Assembly (NCBI GenBank): GCA_026390445.1
Contig: JAPLFX010000049.1
Location: 18,886-82,885 of the forward strand
Length of the DNA stretch: 64,000 nucleotides
Origin: Pseudomonadota bacterium
GTDB taxonomy: Bacteria > Bdellovibrionota_B > Oligoflexia > Oligoflexales > CAIYRB01
Direction: 5' to 3'
The notes below the pieces were generated by a model that saw only the letters and a list, made by a program, of their open reading frames with translations, was not told the origin of the DNA and did not search any database. Below, one piece after another: positions 44,335 through 54,756 of the stretch (position 1 is its first letter; each line of letters begins with the position of its first letter). The translations under genes were made by a program, and so were the position numbers.

Positions 44335-47007
44335 CTAGGCACGGCCTAGCTCTTCCCCCGTAGGTAGACCATGACATTTTTTGAACTTTTTACCCGATCC
44401 GCAGGGGCAGACATCATTGCGGCCGACTTTGTCCATATCACGCTTAAACGTCTGAGCCGTTAGGGGCTTTGTGGGCTCAGAGGTCGGCACCCTCGTGCCA
44501 TGGTAGATGAGACCAGCGCCGTTCGCCGTGTCGCCACCCGACTCTGCTTCAGCCGATGTAGGTGACAGCGACGAAGCCGGATCAGGGTGACGCAGCTGCA
44601 GCAACTCTTCATCTAGCTCTGGCTCTGGCTCTAAATCTCGGGCTGTCTGCTCGGGGGACTGGTCAGGAATTTCAATGGAGGCCAGAGCTGAGGCTGTCTC
44701 CTCTTGAATCCGCACCATCATTTCGGAGAAGAGCCGGAAGCCCTCTTTTTTATATTCTTGAAGAGGGTCGCGTTGGCCGTAGCCTCTAAGGCTGACGCTG
44801 TCTTTTAGCGCATCCATGCCCATCAGGTGGTTCTTCCATGCCTTGTCAATGACTTGGAGGAAGACCCAGCTTTCGAGACGGCGAGCATTTTCTTCGCCAA
44901 TCCGGTCGGTCTTTGCCTTGTAACCCGCCATCACTTGAGCGGTGATGCTGTCGGCGATGGAGTCGACGGACGCATCGCCAGCCGTAAGTTGGCTTAGGTC
45001 AATCGGAAGATGCAGAGCGGCTTTAGCCAATGTCTCGACGTGGGGCAAGTCCCAAGATCCAGCCCCGGTCAGATCTGGAGCCTGGTCGGCCACGGTGGCA
45101 TGCGCAATACTGTGGATAGCTTCTTCGGTGAAATCAATGCGGGTCTCTGCTTCCAGCGCTTGCCGACGCAGGCCGTAGATGACTTGCCGCTGTTGGCTCA
45201 TGACATCGTCGTACTCGAGCAAATGCTTACGGCTGGAGAAGTTTTGCTCTTCAACCCGACGCTGGGCACGAGCAATGGCCCGGGTCACCATCGGCGAAAT
45301 AATCGCCTCCCCCTCCTGCATTCCTAGACGGCCCATAATGGATGACAGCCGGTCCGAAGCAAAGATGCGCATCAAGTCGTCCTCTAAAGAGAGGAAGAAC
45401 TTAGATTGCCCAGGATCGCCCTGCCGCCCTGAACGACCGCGCAGCTGGTTGTCGATCCGACGCGATTCATGGCGCTCGGTACCAACCACGTAGAGGCCAC
45501 CAAGATCCTTGACACCCTCACCTAAGACGATGTCCGTCCCCCTGCCGGCCATGTTGGTGGAAATGGTCACCTGGCCCTTTTGTCCTGCGGCTGCGACAAT
45601 ATCCGCCTCTCGAGCGTGGTTCTTGGCGTTGAGGATTTCATGCGGAATCTTTCGCTGCACCAGCAGACTCGCCAACAACTCCGATTTCTCGACGGAGACC
45701 GTACCAACCAGTACTGGCTGGCCGCGCTTTTGTGCTTCGGCGATTTCGTCTGCGATGACGTTGAACTTCTCTCTAGCGGTGCGGAAGACGACGTCCTCAT
45801 GGTCCTGACGGATCAAGTTCCGGTTGGTTGGGATGACTGCGACGTCGAGGTTGTAGATCTTCTTAAACTCGACCGCCTCGGTGTCAGCCGTTCCCGTCAT
45901 CCCACCAAGCTTACTGTACAAGCGGAAAAAGTTTTGAAAGGTGATGGTTGCCATCGTCTGGGTTTCATTTTGAACCTCGACGTGCTCTTTTGCCTCCAAC
46001 GCCCCGTGTAACCCGTCGCTGTAACGACGGCCAGGCATCAGACGCCCCGTGTGCTCATCAACGATCAGGACCTTGCCCTCGCGGACGACATAGTCCACGT
46101 CCTTTTTGAAGACGATATGCGCTTTAAGAGCCTGCTGAATATGGTGCAGGTATTCGATATGGGTCGGGTCGTAGAGGTTCTCAATGCGGAGGCGCTTCTC
46201 TAGCTTACTGATGCCGTCTTCAGTTAAAGCCACCGTCCGTGACTTCTCGTCGAAGATATAATCGCTATCCTTTTGCAAACCAGGGATCGCCGAGTTGACC
46301 GTTGCGTACAGTCCAATATTGGTTTCGGATGGCCCCGAAATGATGAGGGGCGTTCTGGCTTCATCAATGAGAATCGAGTCAACCTCATCGACGATTGCGA
46401 AAAAATGCCCGCGCTGGACCATGCGGCTTGCTTCGGTCTTCATATTGTCGCGCAGGTAATCGAAGCCGAATTCGTTATTGGTACCGTAGGTGACATCGCA
46501 GGCATAGGAGTCGCGACGCTGGCTGTCGCTTAGTCCGTGCACGATGGTTCCGGTGGTGAGGCCAAGAAATCCGTAGATTCGTCCCATCCACTCAGCATCA
46601 CGTTTGGCTAGATAGTCGTTGACGGTGACCAGGTGGGCACCCTTGCCAGCCAAGGCATTTAGGTAGATAGGCAGGGTCGCAGTCAGGGTCTTTCCCTCAC
46701 CGGTTCGCATCTCGGCAATCTTCCCCTCGTGCAGGAAAATCCCGCCGACCAGCTGGACGTCAAAGTGCCGCTTTTTATCGACCCTCCATCCGGCCTCTCG
46801 GACTACGGCGAAGGCCTCTGGTAGCAAGGCGTCTAGCGTTTCACCCTGGCTGAAGCGAGCCTTGAACTCCGCGGTTTTTTGTCGGAGCGCGTCGTCGCTT
46901 AACGCCTTGGTTTGCGGCTCGAGCGCATTGATTTTGTCGACCAGCGGCTTGATTCGTTTAAGTTCGCGGTCGTTCTTACTGCCAAATATTTTTTGAAGAA
47001 ATTGCAT
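44335..47007 (-). CDS. secA: Preprotein translocase ATPase SecA
   Basis: SecA drives post-translational export through SecYEG. It is 890 residues from the ATG at 47007, which gives MQFLQKIFGSKNDREL, close to the standard N-terminus. The ORF track's start at 47070 adds 21 non-conserved residues. Walker A TGEGKT is at 102-107, and the DEAD-type motif is VDEVDSILIDEARTPLIISG. The C-terminus has the zinc-binding SEC-C motif RNDVCPCGSGKKFKKCHG, used for SecB and ribosome contact. It follows an M23 peptidase gene after 90 bases. Confidence 0.98.
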   Translation of the reverse strand: MQFLQKIFGSKNDRELKRIKPLVDKINALEPQTKALSDDALRQKTAEFKARFSQGETLDALLPEAFAVVREAGWRVDKKRHFDVQLVGGIFLHEGKIAEMRTGEGKTLTATLPIYLNALAGKGAHLVTVNDYLAKRDAEWMGRIYGFLGLTTGTIVHGLSDSQRRDSYACDVTYGTNNEFGFDYLRDNMKTEASRMVQRGHFFAIVDEVDSILIDEARTPLIISGPSETNIGLYATVNSAIPGLQKDSDYIFDEKSRTVALTEDGISKLEKRLRIENLYDPTHIEYLHHIQQALKAHIVFKKDVDYVVREGKVLIVDEHTGRLMPGRRYSDGLHGALEAKEHVEVQNETQTMATITFQNFFRLYSKLGGMTGTADTEAVEFKKIYNLDVAVIPTNRNLIRQDHEDVVFRTAREKFNVIADEIAEAQKRGQPVLVGTVSVEKSELLASLLVQRKIPHEILNAKNHAREADIVAAAGQKGQVTISTNMAGRGTDIVLGEGVKDLGGLYVVGTERHESRRIDNQLRGRSGRQGDPGQSKFFLSLEDDLMRIFASDRLSSIMGRLGMQEGEAIISPMVTRAIARAQRRVEEQNFSSRKHLLEYDDVMSQQRQVIYGLRRQALEAETRIDFTEEAIHSIAHATVADQAPDLTGAGSWDLPHVETLAKAALHLPIDLSQLTAGDASVDSIADSITAQVMAGYKAKTDRIGEENARRLESWVFLQVIDKAWKNHLMGMDALKDSVSLRGYGQRDPLQEYKKEGFRLFSEMMVRIQEETASALASIEIPDQSPEQTARDLEPEPELDEELLQLRHPDPASSLSPTSAEAESGGDTANGAGLIYHGTRVPTSEPTKPLTAQTFKRDMDKVGRNDVCPCGSGKKFKKCHGLPTGEELGRA

Positions 47008-47097
47008 CCGAAAGCCCAGATCTTTCACAAGCGGTTGGGTAACCCGGGCAATATACCTGCCACAGGCCACAGGCGAAACAGCTAGTCTTCATTCGAC

Positions 47098-48060
47098 TCA
47101 ATACACATGGCTGATGTCGGCCAGATCGAGGATGAATTTTTGTGGATTTTCGAGTTTGCCATTGATCAACACTTCATAATGCACATGTGGCCCTGTGGTC
47201 CGGCCGGAGTCGCCGACGGTGGCGATTTGTTCGCCACGAGCGACCTTCTGGCCGGGCTGGACCATGTTCTGATGATTGTGGCCATACCGCGTCACCACGC
47301 CATAACCATGTGCAACCATTATGAAATTTCCGAACCCGGCCTTGGCGCCAGAGAAGATGACGACGCCGTCGGCTGGAGCCAGAATGGCGGTACCCACCGG
47401 CGCTGCAATATCAATTCCGGCGTGATCGGTGCGCTCTCCAGTGAACGGTGAGACTCGGACACCAAAGCCGCTAGTGATCCACCCATCGACTGGAGCTAGA
47501 GAAGGGATTGAAGACAGGAGATTTTTTTGTTTGCTGAGGGTCGACAGCAGGTGCTGTAGCTCCAGAGCGTGGTTGTTCGCCTCCTGGCCGATCCCCGACA
47601 AGCGGTCGAAAACCTGTCTAAACACCAGCTTATCCAGATTTAGACCGATTGGAACATAGCCTTCTGGCTGGAGCGCCTCGCCGTCGCGTTTGGCGACGCC
47701 AAACTCCTCCGGCGAAAGGGGGCCGATTCCCGTCTTTTTGCTAAACTTTTGCACCTTGATAGCCGTCAGCTCGCCGAGCTTGGACGTGTAATCTTGCACC
47801 CGGCGCAGCGATACTTTGACCTCCTCAAGATTCTGCATCAAGACCCGTGCTTCGCCTTTCAGACCCTCATTCTCGGCGGAGATGACTTGGTAGTGATGGC
47901 GAAAGGAGCGCAGTTGGAGGTAGTCGAGGAGCACAAACCCGCTGCTGCCAAATGCCAAAAAGCTGGAGAAAAATAGGCCCTTAATTAAGGCCTGAGGCAA
48001 GCGCACCTGGCGTGTGGCCCGGTGCCCATCGGGAATGATCATGATGGTCAATCGTTTCAC
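47098..48060 (-). CDS. M23-family (LytM) peptidoglycan endopeptidase, membrane anchored
   Basis: A 320-residue envelope protein: basic cytoplasmic tail, one membrane segment (about residues 26-48), a coiled-coil region (about 60-110), and a C-terminal LytM domain. The zinc ligands are intact: HAGIDIA (HxxxD) and HVHYE (HxH). That predicts an active endopeptidase cutting peptide cross-links, unlike the degenerate EnvC/NlpD activators. Its start overlaps the stop of the upstream phosphatase gene (ATGA). Confidence 0.92.
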   Translation of the reverse strand: MKRLTIMIIPDGHRATRQVRLPQALIKGLFFSSFLAFGSSGFVLLDYLQLRSFRHHYQVISAENEGLKGEARVLMQNLEEVKVSLRRVQDYTSKLGELTAIKVQKFSKKTGIGPLSPEEFGVAKRDGEALQPEGYVPIGLNLDKLVFRQVFDRLSGIGQEANNHALELQHLLSTLSKQKNLLSSIPSLAPVDGWITSGFGVRVSPFTGERTDHAGIDIAAPVGTAILAPADGVVIFSGAKAGFGNFIMVAHGYGVVTRYGHNHQNMVQPGQKVARGEQIATVGDSGRTTGPHVHYEVLINGKLENPQKFILDLADISHVY

Positions 48061-48842
48061 TCACCGCCTCGCGGTCCCACGCTGACGGCGATGATGACGA
48101 CTGAAATATTGTCGTCGCCGCCGTGGGCATTGGCCAAATCGATCAGCGACTGGACCGCTGCCGTGGCATGGGTTTTTAAGTGAAAGGAGATATCTTTGTC
48201 GGTGACCTTGCCGTGGAGTCCATCGCTGCAGAGGAGCAGCTTGTCGCCATCTTCCAGTGCCAAGCTGGTGGTGTCCACGTCTTCTTCTTCCTGGTAGCCG
48301 ACGCTGCGCGTGATGACGTTGCGCAGATGGTGAAGGTCGGCCTCCTCTTTGGTCAGAATCCCCGCGCGGACCTGTTCGCTGACGAGGGAGTGGTCATTGG
48401 TCACTTGATAGATAAATTCTCGTCTGAGCAGGTAGCAGCGGCTATCCCCGACATGCGCGATATAGGCATAATCATCGATTATTTTAACCACCGTTGCGGT
48501 TGTTCCCATGCCGCGCAGAGATGGCTCTTCAAGTGCTCTTTCATAAATCTTGGTCGAGGCGTAATTGATGGCATTGCCGAGCATATTTGAAACGCGGGCA
48601 TCTGGATGCGTTCGCTGAGGCGACGGGGCGAAGAGTTCCTTCTGTTCCTGGACGTGCTGGTCGATCGCTTGGACGCAGAGGCTGCTGGCTATTTCGCCCC
48701 CGGCATGGCCACCCATACCGTCGGCAACTATGAATAATTGCTGCACGGGGTCACTCAGGATCGAGTCCTGATTGGCTGAGCGTACCTGCCCAACATGGGT
48801 GGCGCCGGCCGCGGTGATCCTGATTTCAGGGGCGGTGGACAA
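48057..48842 (-). CDS. PP2C-family Ser/Thr protein phosphatase
   Basis: A 261-residue PPM/PP2C phosphatase of the Stp/PrpC type. Metal-binding motifs are present: THVGQVRSANQDS near the start, IVADGMGGHAGGEIAS, VGDSRCYLLR, LLCSDGLHGKVTD and GGDDNISVVII. It would reverse Ser/Thr phosphorylation, often paired with an Hanks-type kinase, but no kinase gene is in this window. It is translationally coupled to the M23 peptidase gene and starts 18 bases after rmd. Confidence 0.95.
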   Translation of the reverse strand: MSTAPEIRITAAGATHVGQVRSANQDSILSDPVQQLFIVADGMGGHAGGEIASSLCVQAIDQHVQEQKELFAPSPQRTHPDARVSNMLGNAINYASTKIYERALEEPSLRGMGTTATVVKIIDDYAYIAHVGDSRCYLLRREFIYQVTNDHSLVSEQVRAGILTKEEADLHHLRNVITRSVGYQEEEDVDTTSLALEDGDKLLLCSDGLHGKVTDKDISFHLKTHATAAVQSLIDLANAHGGDDNISVVIIAVSVGPRGGE

Positions 48843-48860
48843 ATAGACCTTCGGTCAGAG

Positions 48861-49817
48861 TTACTGGGGGAGTCTCTCTGAGATTTTATCATGCGCAGCC
48901 AGCGCAGCATAGACATCGGCCAAGGATCGTCGCAGGGGGATCTCACAGGTCCAGCCGAGCTGCTTTTGTGCCAGGCGGCTGTCAGCAATCATGTCGCAGG
49001 GGTCGCTAGGTCGATACAGGCCCGGGTTGACATGGCTGCCAACCTGCTTGCCAGAGATCTGGAGCAGATGGTCTAGTATCTCTTGAATGGCGACCGATTG
49101 GCCAGAGCCTAGAACGAACAGACGCGACGGCGGTTGCTTTTCCAAGATCAAGCGGTAGGCGCGGACGATATCGCGGACATCGCAGAAATCACGTCTCGAT
49201 GCGAGGTTACCAACATCGATCGAGCCCCCTGCCGGGGTGTTGAGGATGCGTTGAGCAAAGCCCGGGCAAACGAAGCTGGTCGCCTGTCCGGGGCCGATAT
49301 GGTTGAACGGGCGGGCCACATAAAAGGAGATAGCGTCGCCCTCAAAGCATTGGCCAACATGCTCTGCCGCCAACTTACTGTGGCCATACGGCGTATGCGG
49401 TTGGACCGGAGAGACCTCGTTGATGTCCACCCGACCTTGGTAGGCGTTGCCATAGACGAAGGCTGAGCTTGCGAACAGCACGGTGGTCGGCCTAGTCGCA
49501 ACCGCAGCAATGGCGGCGCATAGGTTATGGACACCGACGGTATTGATGCTGGACAGCATGGTGCGGTCTTTGGCAGCGTCGATGACTTGGGCAAGTCCTG
49601 CAAGGTGAGCGACCGCGTCCGCCTTTGCGGTGCCGACCAAAGCCTGAATGCCTGCCTGGTCGCGAATATCGCAAGGGGTTGCCGGAATAGTCTCCCCCGC
49701 GACCTGCATCGACGTGCGTTGGTGCGTGGCCAAGACTAGCTCATGCCCATGGACGAGAAGTTCACGGGCAAGTTGTTGACCAACGAAGCCGCAAGCTCCG
49801 GTAATGAGGACGCGCAT
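48861..49817 (-). CDS. rmd: GDP-6-deoxy-4-keto-mannose reductase-like SDR
   Basis: A 318-residue extended SDR. It has the Rossmann motif ITGACGFVGQQLA, the SSAFVYG stretch and the catalytic YGHSK (YxxxK). It lies three bases after gmd and so most likely reduces the Gmd product to GDP-D-rhamnose (Rmd) or a related GDP-6-deoxyhexose such as 6-deoxytalose or L-fucose. Fcl-type enzymes also epimerise, and sequence alone does not fully separate them. The product would feed the polysaccharide locus on the other side of gmd. Confidence 0.83.
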   Translation of the reverse strand: MRVLITGACGFVGQQLARELLVHGHELVLATHQRTSMQVAGETIPATPCDIRDQAGIQALVGTAKADAVAHLAGLAQVIDAAKDRTMLSSINTVGVHNLCAAIAAVATRPTTVLFASSAFVYGNAYQGRVDINEVSPVQPHTPYGHSKLAAEHVGQCFEGDAISFYVARPFNHIGPGQATSFVCPGFAQRILNTPAGGSIDVGNLASRRDFCDVRDIVRAYRLILEKQPPSRLFVLGSGQSVAIQEILDHLLQISGKQVGSHVNPGLYRPSDPCDMIADSRLAQKQLGWTCEIPLRRSLADVYAALAAHDKISERLPQ

Positions 49818-49820
49818 GGT

Positions 49821-50816
<996 letters not shown>

Positions 50817-50908
50817 CTACCTTGATATTCACGACAATAGCGAGCATTAAAGCATTGACGCGGGTGTTTTTCCATAGCAAATTTATTGCCTTTGCAGGGC
50901 CCACGCGC

Positions 50909-52123
50909 ATGAGCGTCCAGATCGCGATTGTTGTCCAACGCTATGGCACCGAGATCATCGGCGGTGGCGAACTCTTAACTCGGCAGGTTGCGGAGCAACT
51001 GCACCGTGTCCTGGGTTGGCAGGTTGACGTCTACACGACCACAGCCAAAGACTATATGACCTGGGCAAACAGTTACGTTCCTGGCCTTGAAGTGATTCAA
51101 GGCGTTCGCGTCCATCGCTTTAACAGTAGGTTCCAACGAGCTAAATTTTTTGGGCTTTATGACCGACTGGTGGGACCCTGGTTGCCTCGTCTGCGGCGCC
51201 GAGCGTGGGCGCGGCCCGTGGCGGTGATGCTGGAAAAGCTGTGGATTTTACTCCAGGGGCCGTACTGCCCAGATCTACTCGCCGAACTGGGTCGTGTTTC
51301 CGATCGTTATCAAAAGATCATCTTCGTGACCTATCTTTATTACCCTACCTTGGTCGGAGTCAGTCGCTTCAAGGAAAAGGCGATATTGATTCCTCTCGCA
51401 CACGAAGAGGCGCCTTTTCATTTTATCATTGTGGAACGCATGCTTCGCTCCGTTCGCAGCATGTTGACCAATACCAAGCCTGAAGAGCTATTGGTCAGGT
51501 CCAAGCTCGACGGTGCCTCGGTCCGTATTGATCAAGCCGGCATGGGCTTTGACGAAACGATGTTTGTTCCGAGACCTGGCCCACCATCAGAGCAGGGATC
51601 GCCTTACGTCCTATATTTGGGGCGCATCAGCGCAGGGAAAGGTGTCGCGCAGCTGGTGTCCTGGTTTGAACAACTTGGCGGAGATGATCGATTTCGTGGC
51701 TTGCGGTTGGTTCTGGCTGGACATCTAGAGGACAGCGTGACGATTCCACAAGATCCGCGGTTTGAGTACCGTGGTTTCGTTTCAGATGCAGAGAAGCTGC
51801 TGCTCATGCGCGATGCGGTGACCGTGGTTAATCCATCGGCGCATGAGAGCCTGTCGCTGATCGTTATCGAGGCTTTGGCTCTGAAAGTTCCGGTGCTAGT
51901 CAATGCCCATTGTGATGTATTGCGTTACTACACTGAAGAAGTCTCAACTGCTTTTGGCTTTCGCGACTTCGAGTCATTCAAGGCGGTGCTGCACAAAGTG
52001 ATTGCGACGAGCTGGCGCAGTGAGCAGGAGCTAAAAGATCTCGAAGAGGCACGTGCCTGGGCCTTAAAGATGTTCTCGTGGTCGCAGATTCTCTCAGTTT
52101 ATAATCAGCAGGTGAGGTCCTAG
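50909..52123 (+). CDS. GT4-family glycosyltransferase
   Basis: A 404-residue GT-B transferase from the ATG at 50909 (the ORF track's 50771 would overlap gmd). The N-terminal domain starts IAIVVQRYGTEIIGGGELLTRQ, with the Gly-rich loop of the family. The C-terminal donor domain has LYLGRISAGKGV and the EX7E motif in HESLSLIVIEAL. It probably adds a sugar, possibly a GDP-6-deoxyhexose residue, to a surface polysaccharide. It is the only plus-strand gene of the locus and divergent from gmd. Confidence 0.88.
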   Translation: MSVQIAIVVQRYGTEIIGGGELLTRQVAEQLHRVLGWQVDVYTTTAKDYMTWANSYVPGLEVIQGVRVHRFNSRFQRAKFFGLYDRLVGPWLPRLRRRAWARPVAVMLEKLWILLQGPYCPDLLAELGRVSDRYQKIIFVTYLYYPTLVGVSRFKEKAILIPLAHEEAPFHFIIVERMLRSVRSMLTNTKPEELLVRSKLDGASVRIDQAGMGFDETMFVPRPGPPSEQGSPYVLYLGRISAGKGVAQLVSWFEQLGGDDRFRGLRLVLAGHLEDSVTIPQDPRFEYRGFVSDAEKLLLMRDAVTVVNPSAHESLSLIVIEALALKVPVLVNAHCDVLRYYTEEVSTAFGFRDFESFKAVLHKVIATSWRSEQELKDLEEARAWALKMFSWSQILSVYNQQVRS

Positions 52124-52142
52124 TCTCGTTGCCTGACGGCCC

Positions 52143-52162
52143 GGCTCAAAAAGAGTTGAGCC
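52143..52162. other. Hairpin at the convergent ends of two glycosyltransferase genes
   Basis: GGCTCAA-AAAGAG-TTGAGCC is a perfect 7-bp stem with a 6-base loop, covering the stop codon of the minus-strand gene that ends at 52146. It could help end transcription in the 22-base gap between the convergent genes, but there is no good T-tract on either side. Confidence 0.4.
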
Positions 52163-53240
52163 ATTGGTTGAATTGCTGCAGACCGCTATTTAGGCTCAGT
52201 GCCTTGCGCCTTTGGCGCATGGCGATTGTCAGCGTTGACCTCAGCTCTTCATCCTGCAGTATGGCTTTGAGTGCAGCAAGAGTCGTAGGCCAGTCGTTTT
52301 TGTCGACCAGTAGTCCCGCTTCCCCAAGCGTTTCAGGGACCGCCGAGGAACGATGGGCCAGAATAGGTAAGTCGAAGAACATGGCCTCGACTAAGGGAAC
52401 GCCAAAGCCCTCGTGTTCGCTCATGGAGACAAACGCCCGGGCCTGGCGGTAGATCAGCGCCATGTCAGCATCAGCAACATCGCGCGGAATCACGACATCG
52501 GCACCGTGGTCAGTTTGTAAATCAGCGCCGATACGCAGGCCAAGGTGGGCCGCGAGATCGCAAAATTGGCGGTGGAAATCAGTAGAGAAGAAGCCTCCCA
52601 CTAAAATTAGTCGAAGGTCCTTGGCGATGAATTTTTGGGCCAAAGACAGCAAGATTAACAGGTCTTGTTGGCACTTGTTTGGTGCAATGCGACCAACAAA
52701 AAGCAGAGCTGGCCGATTTAGGGCGGGCGACCCTGGCAGAGGGTCAAAACGGTGCGCAAGCTGCGTCAAGCTCTCATAGTCGCGCAGCAGAGGCATCACG
52801 GTCGCGGGTTTTTCCGAGTAGGGGTTGATTTCGGCAGCATTGTGCGCCGAGTCGGCAAGGACCGCATCCGCGATGACACCGACCATCGGAATTTGCCGGC
52901 GACCCAAACTACATGCTTGCTGCGCCATCAATTCACCTTGGCTGTTAAAGAACCACGGCGGTGTAATGCTATGGTAGCGTACCAGCTTTGGCAGCCTTAG
53001 TGGAGCGATTCGCCCGGGGATCGTCGAGGCGATGCTGAAATGATAAAGGAGCGCTGACTGAGCAAGGTCAGTTGAGAATAACTCATCGAGGCCTCTGGCT
53101 TCGCCTTGTTCCGCAAAGATCTCGCTGCGCAAGCCGAGTCCGCGAAGAGTGCGTTGCATGATGACGGCTTCGTTGCCAATCGCGTCGCGTGGACTAAAGC
53201 TTGGTAGCAGTTGATGCAGTGCTTTGTAGTTGGCAATCAT
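52146..53240 (-). CDS. GT4-family glycosyltransferase
   Basis: A 364-residue GT4 enzyme. It has the acceptor-side HSITPPWFF, FVGRIAPNKCQQDLLIL at the start of the donor domain, and a complete EX7E motif in SEHEGFGVPLVEAM. It resembles the mannosyl/rhamnosyltransferases of Wzm/Wzt-dependent O-antigen loci and shares layout with the gene at 53662 (both 364 residues, both with YH-N/S-x-TPPxFF), so the two may be ancient duplicates. Its start overlaps the stop of the coiled-coil gene by four bases (ATGA). Confidence 0.88.
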   Translation of the reverse strand: MIANYKALHQLLPSFSPRDAIGNEAVIMQRTLRGLGLRSEIFAEQGEARGLDELFSTDLAQSALLYHFSIASTIPGRIAPLRLPKLVRYHSITPPWFFNSQGELMAQQACSLGRRQIPMVGVIADAVLADSAHNAAEINPYSEKPATVMPLLRDYESLTQLAHRFDPLPGSPALNRPALLFVGRIAPNKCQQDLLILLSLAQKFIAKDLRLILVGGFFSTDFHRQFCDLAAHLGLRIGADLQTDHGADVVIPRDVADADMALIYRQARAFVSMSEHEGFGVPLVEAMFFDLPILAHRSSAVPETLGEAGLLVDKNDWPTTLAALKAILQDEELRSTLTIAMRQRRKALSLNSGLQQFNQWLNSF

Positions 53241-53653
53241 TGGCGGTCCCCGACCTTCACTTCACGTTGCTGTTGCTCGAGGAGCAAGACTCGCTGTTCG
53301 AGCTGTTGCACCGTCAAGGCAAGGTTCCAGAGGTGCTGATTGAGTTCGACTTGTCGCACCATACTGATTTTGAGCAGGCGGTTTAACAGGCCGACGCTAA
53401 TTCTTTTTGCAAGGATGATACAAGGGCCGAGCCACCGCCTGTGACTGGTGAAATGATGGGTAAAAAACAGGTCTTGCAGTCCTGCCATGGACTTAAGGTC
53501 GCCCTTGCTGATGTGCTCTGCATTAGGCCAGCTGAATTCCAAGTCGGCGTGCCGAAAACCAGCGCGCTGCACCTTTAGGCTAGCGACGATGTCGCGTATT
53601 TGCTGCTGCGTTTTAGGGTCGAAACTATTGATGTTGTTAAGGCTCACCGGCAC
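53237..53653 (-). CDS. Small coiled-coil protein of the polysaccharide locus, function unknown
   Basis: A 138-residue protein without a catalytic motif. The stretch TSHRRWLGPCIILAKRISVGLLNRLL looks like a module seen near the N-terminus of methyltransferases and glycosyltransferases of exopolysaccharide loci, which I recall as SHRxxLGxxIvxxKR. It may sit at the membrane. After it comes a helix (residues about 100-130) rich in Leu, Gln and Glu suited to a coiled coil. It lies between two glycosyltransferase genes with a 4-base overlap to one and 8 bases to the other. It could be a scaffold or chain-length partner for the methyltransferase at 56825; this is inference. Confidence 0.7.
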   Translation of the reverse strand: MPVSLNNINSFDPKTQQQIRDIVASLKVQRAGFRHADLEFSWPNAEHISKGDLKSMAGLQDLFFTHHFTSHRRWLGPCIILAKRISVGLLNRLLKISMVRQVELNQHLWNLALTVQQLEQRVLLLEQQQREVKVGDRQ

Positions 53654-53661
53654 GAATTCCT

Positions 53662-54756
53662 TTATCCCAGAAGTTTTATTGCATCCAAGAAATGGGCGCT
53701 AGTTGCTTCAAGACTAAACCTAGCGGCATTTTTTTCACCTTGTGCTTTTAGTAGCTGACGCAAAGATTCGTCTTGATGGATTCGGTGCGCTGCTGCGGCG
53801 AACAAATCATAGTTCGGTTGAGAAAAGGTCAGTTGATCAGGCCCCACGGTATCGGTGATAGCGGTGTTTGCTAAGGCCAATACAGGAAGGCCAAATAATT
53901 GCGCCTCAACTACTGGAACGCAGAACCCTTCATGTTCTGAAGTAAGAAGAAAGGCTGTCGCGTGGCGCAGGCAGGTTAAAAGCTGGCGCTCGTCGATTCC
54001 TTTGACGATTCTGAGCATATGATCTATCCCCAGACTCTTGGCAAGGCTTTCGATTTGGGTCTGATAACCTTTGAAGTTAGGAGACACTGCTCCAGCGATG
54101 GTTAGGCAGGCATTGGCGCCGTACAGTTCGAAGTAACTATTTAGCACACCCAGTAGGTGATGATGGCCCTTGTTAGGGGCCCATCTGCCGATGAAAAAAA
54201 GATGTGTCCGGCCATCGTTTAGCTCTGCGACGATGGCGTCGTCGTCGCGATGCTTTGCTGGATCAGGCAGCGCTAAAAACGGCGCGACTACGGTTGATGG
54301 AATGTCTGGTGGCCCCCAGGTCCTCAGGGCGTCTTGTAGCGTAAAGGGCGACTGAGCCATCAGCATCTTGATCTGCTTGTGGCGATAGATTCGTGACATT
54401 TGTTCCAGGCCCGCTCTTGTTGCATGCGCGCCCTGCTGATCGTATGCATCAAAGAACTGGGGAGGAGTCATATTATGGTAGCGAAGGATCACCTTACAGC
54501 GAGTCTGCGCTAAAAAGGCGTCCAAGGGGGCCCAGGCAACGCACATGTGAAACACGAGGATTGTCGCGGGGTCGTCGGTGAGGCGTTTAAATGTCGTGTG
54601 ATCGATCGACTCGCTTTCGCACCCTGACTGAAAAAATTCCGCGTATAGATAGGACTGATACCCGGCCTGCTTTAAGACCTTCTGCTCGATTCGCGCATCG
54701 TTACTTACGGCATCATGGCGGGACAAATACGGTAAGGCGCAGATGACGATGGTCAT
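53662..54756 (-). CDS. GT4-family glycosyltransferase
   Basis: A 364-residue GT-B enzyme. It has ILRYHNMTPPQFFDAY, FFIGRWAPNKGHHHLLGVL at the donor-domain start and the EX7E motif in SEHEGFCVPVVEAQLFGLPV. Its similarity in length and motifs to the gene at 52146 suggests paralogues that add like sugars, for example successive residues of the same polymer. It overlaps wzt by four bases (54753-54756), so export and synthesis genes are coupled. Confidence 0.88.
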   Translation of the reverse strand: MTIVICALPYLSRHDAVSNDARIEQKVLKQAGYQSYLYAEFFQSGCESESIDHTTFKRLTDDPATILVFHMCVAWAPLDAFLAQTRCKVILRYHNMTPPQFFDAYDQQGAHATRAGLEQMSRIYRHKQIKMLMAQSPFTLQDALRTWGPPDIPSTVVAPFLALPDPAKHRDDDAIVAELNDGRTHLFFIGRWAPNKGHHHLLGVLNSYFELYGANACLTIAGAVSPNFKGYQTQIESLAKSLGIDHMLRIVKGIDERQLLTCLRHATAFLLTSEHEGFCVPVVEAQLFGLPVLALANTAITDTVGPDQLTFSQPNYDLFAAAAHRIHQDESLRQLLKAQGEKNAARFSLEATSAHFLDAIKLLG

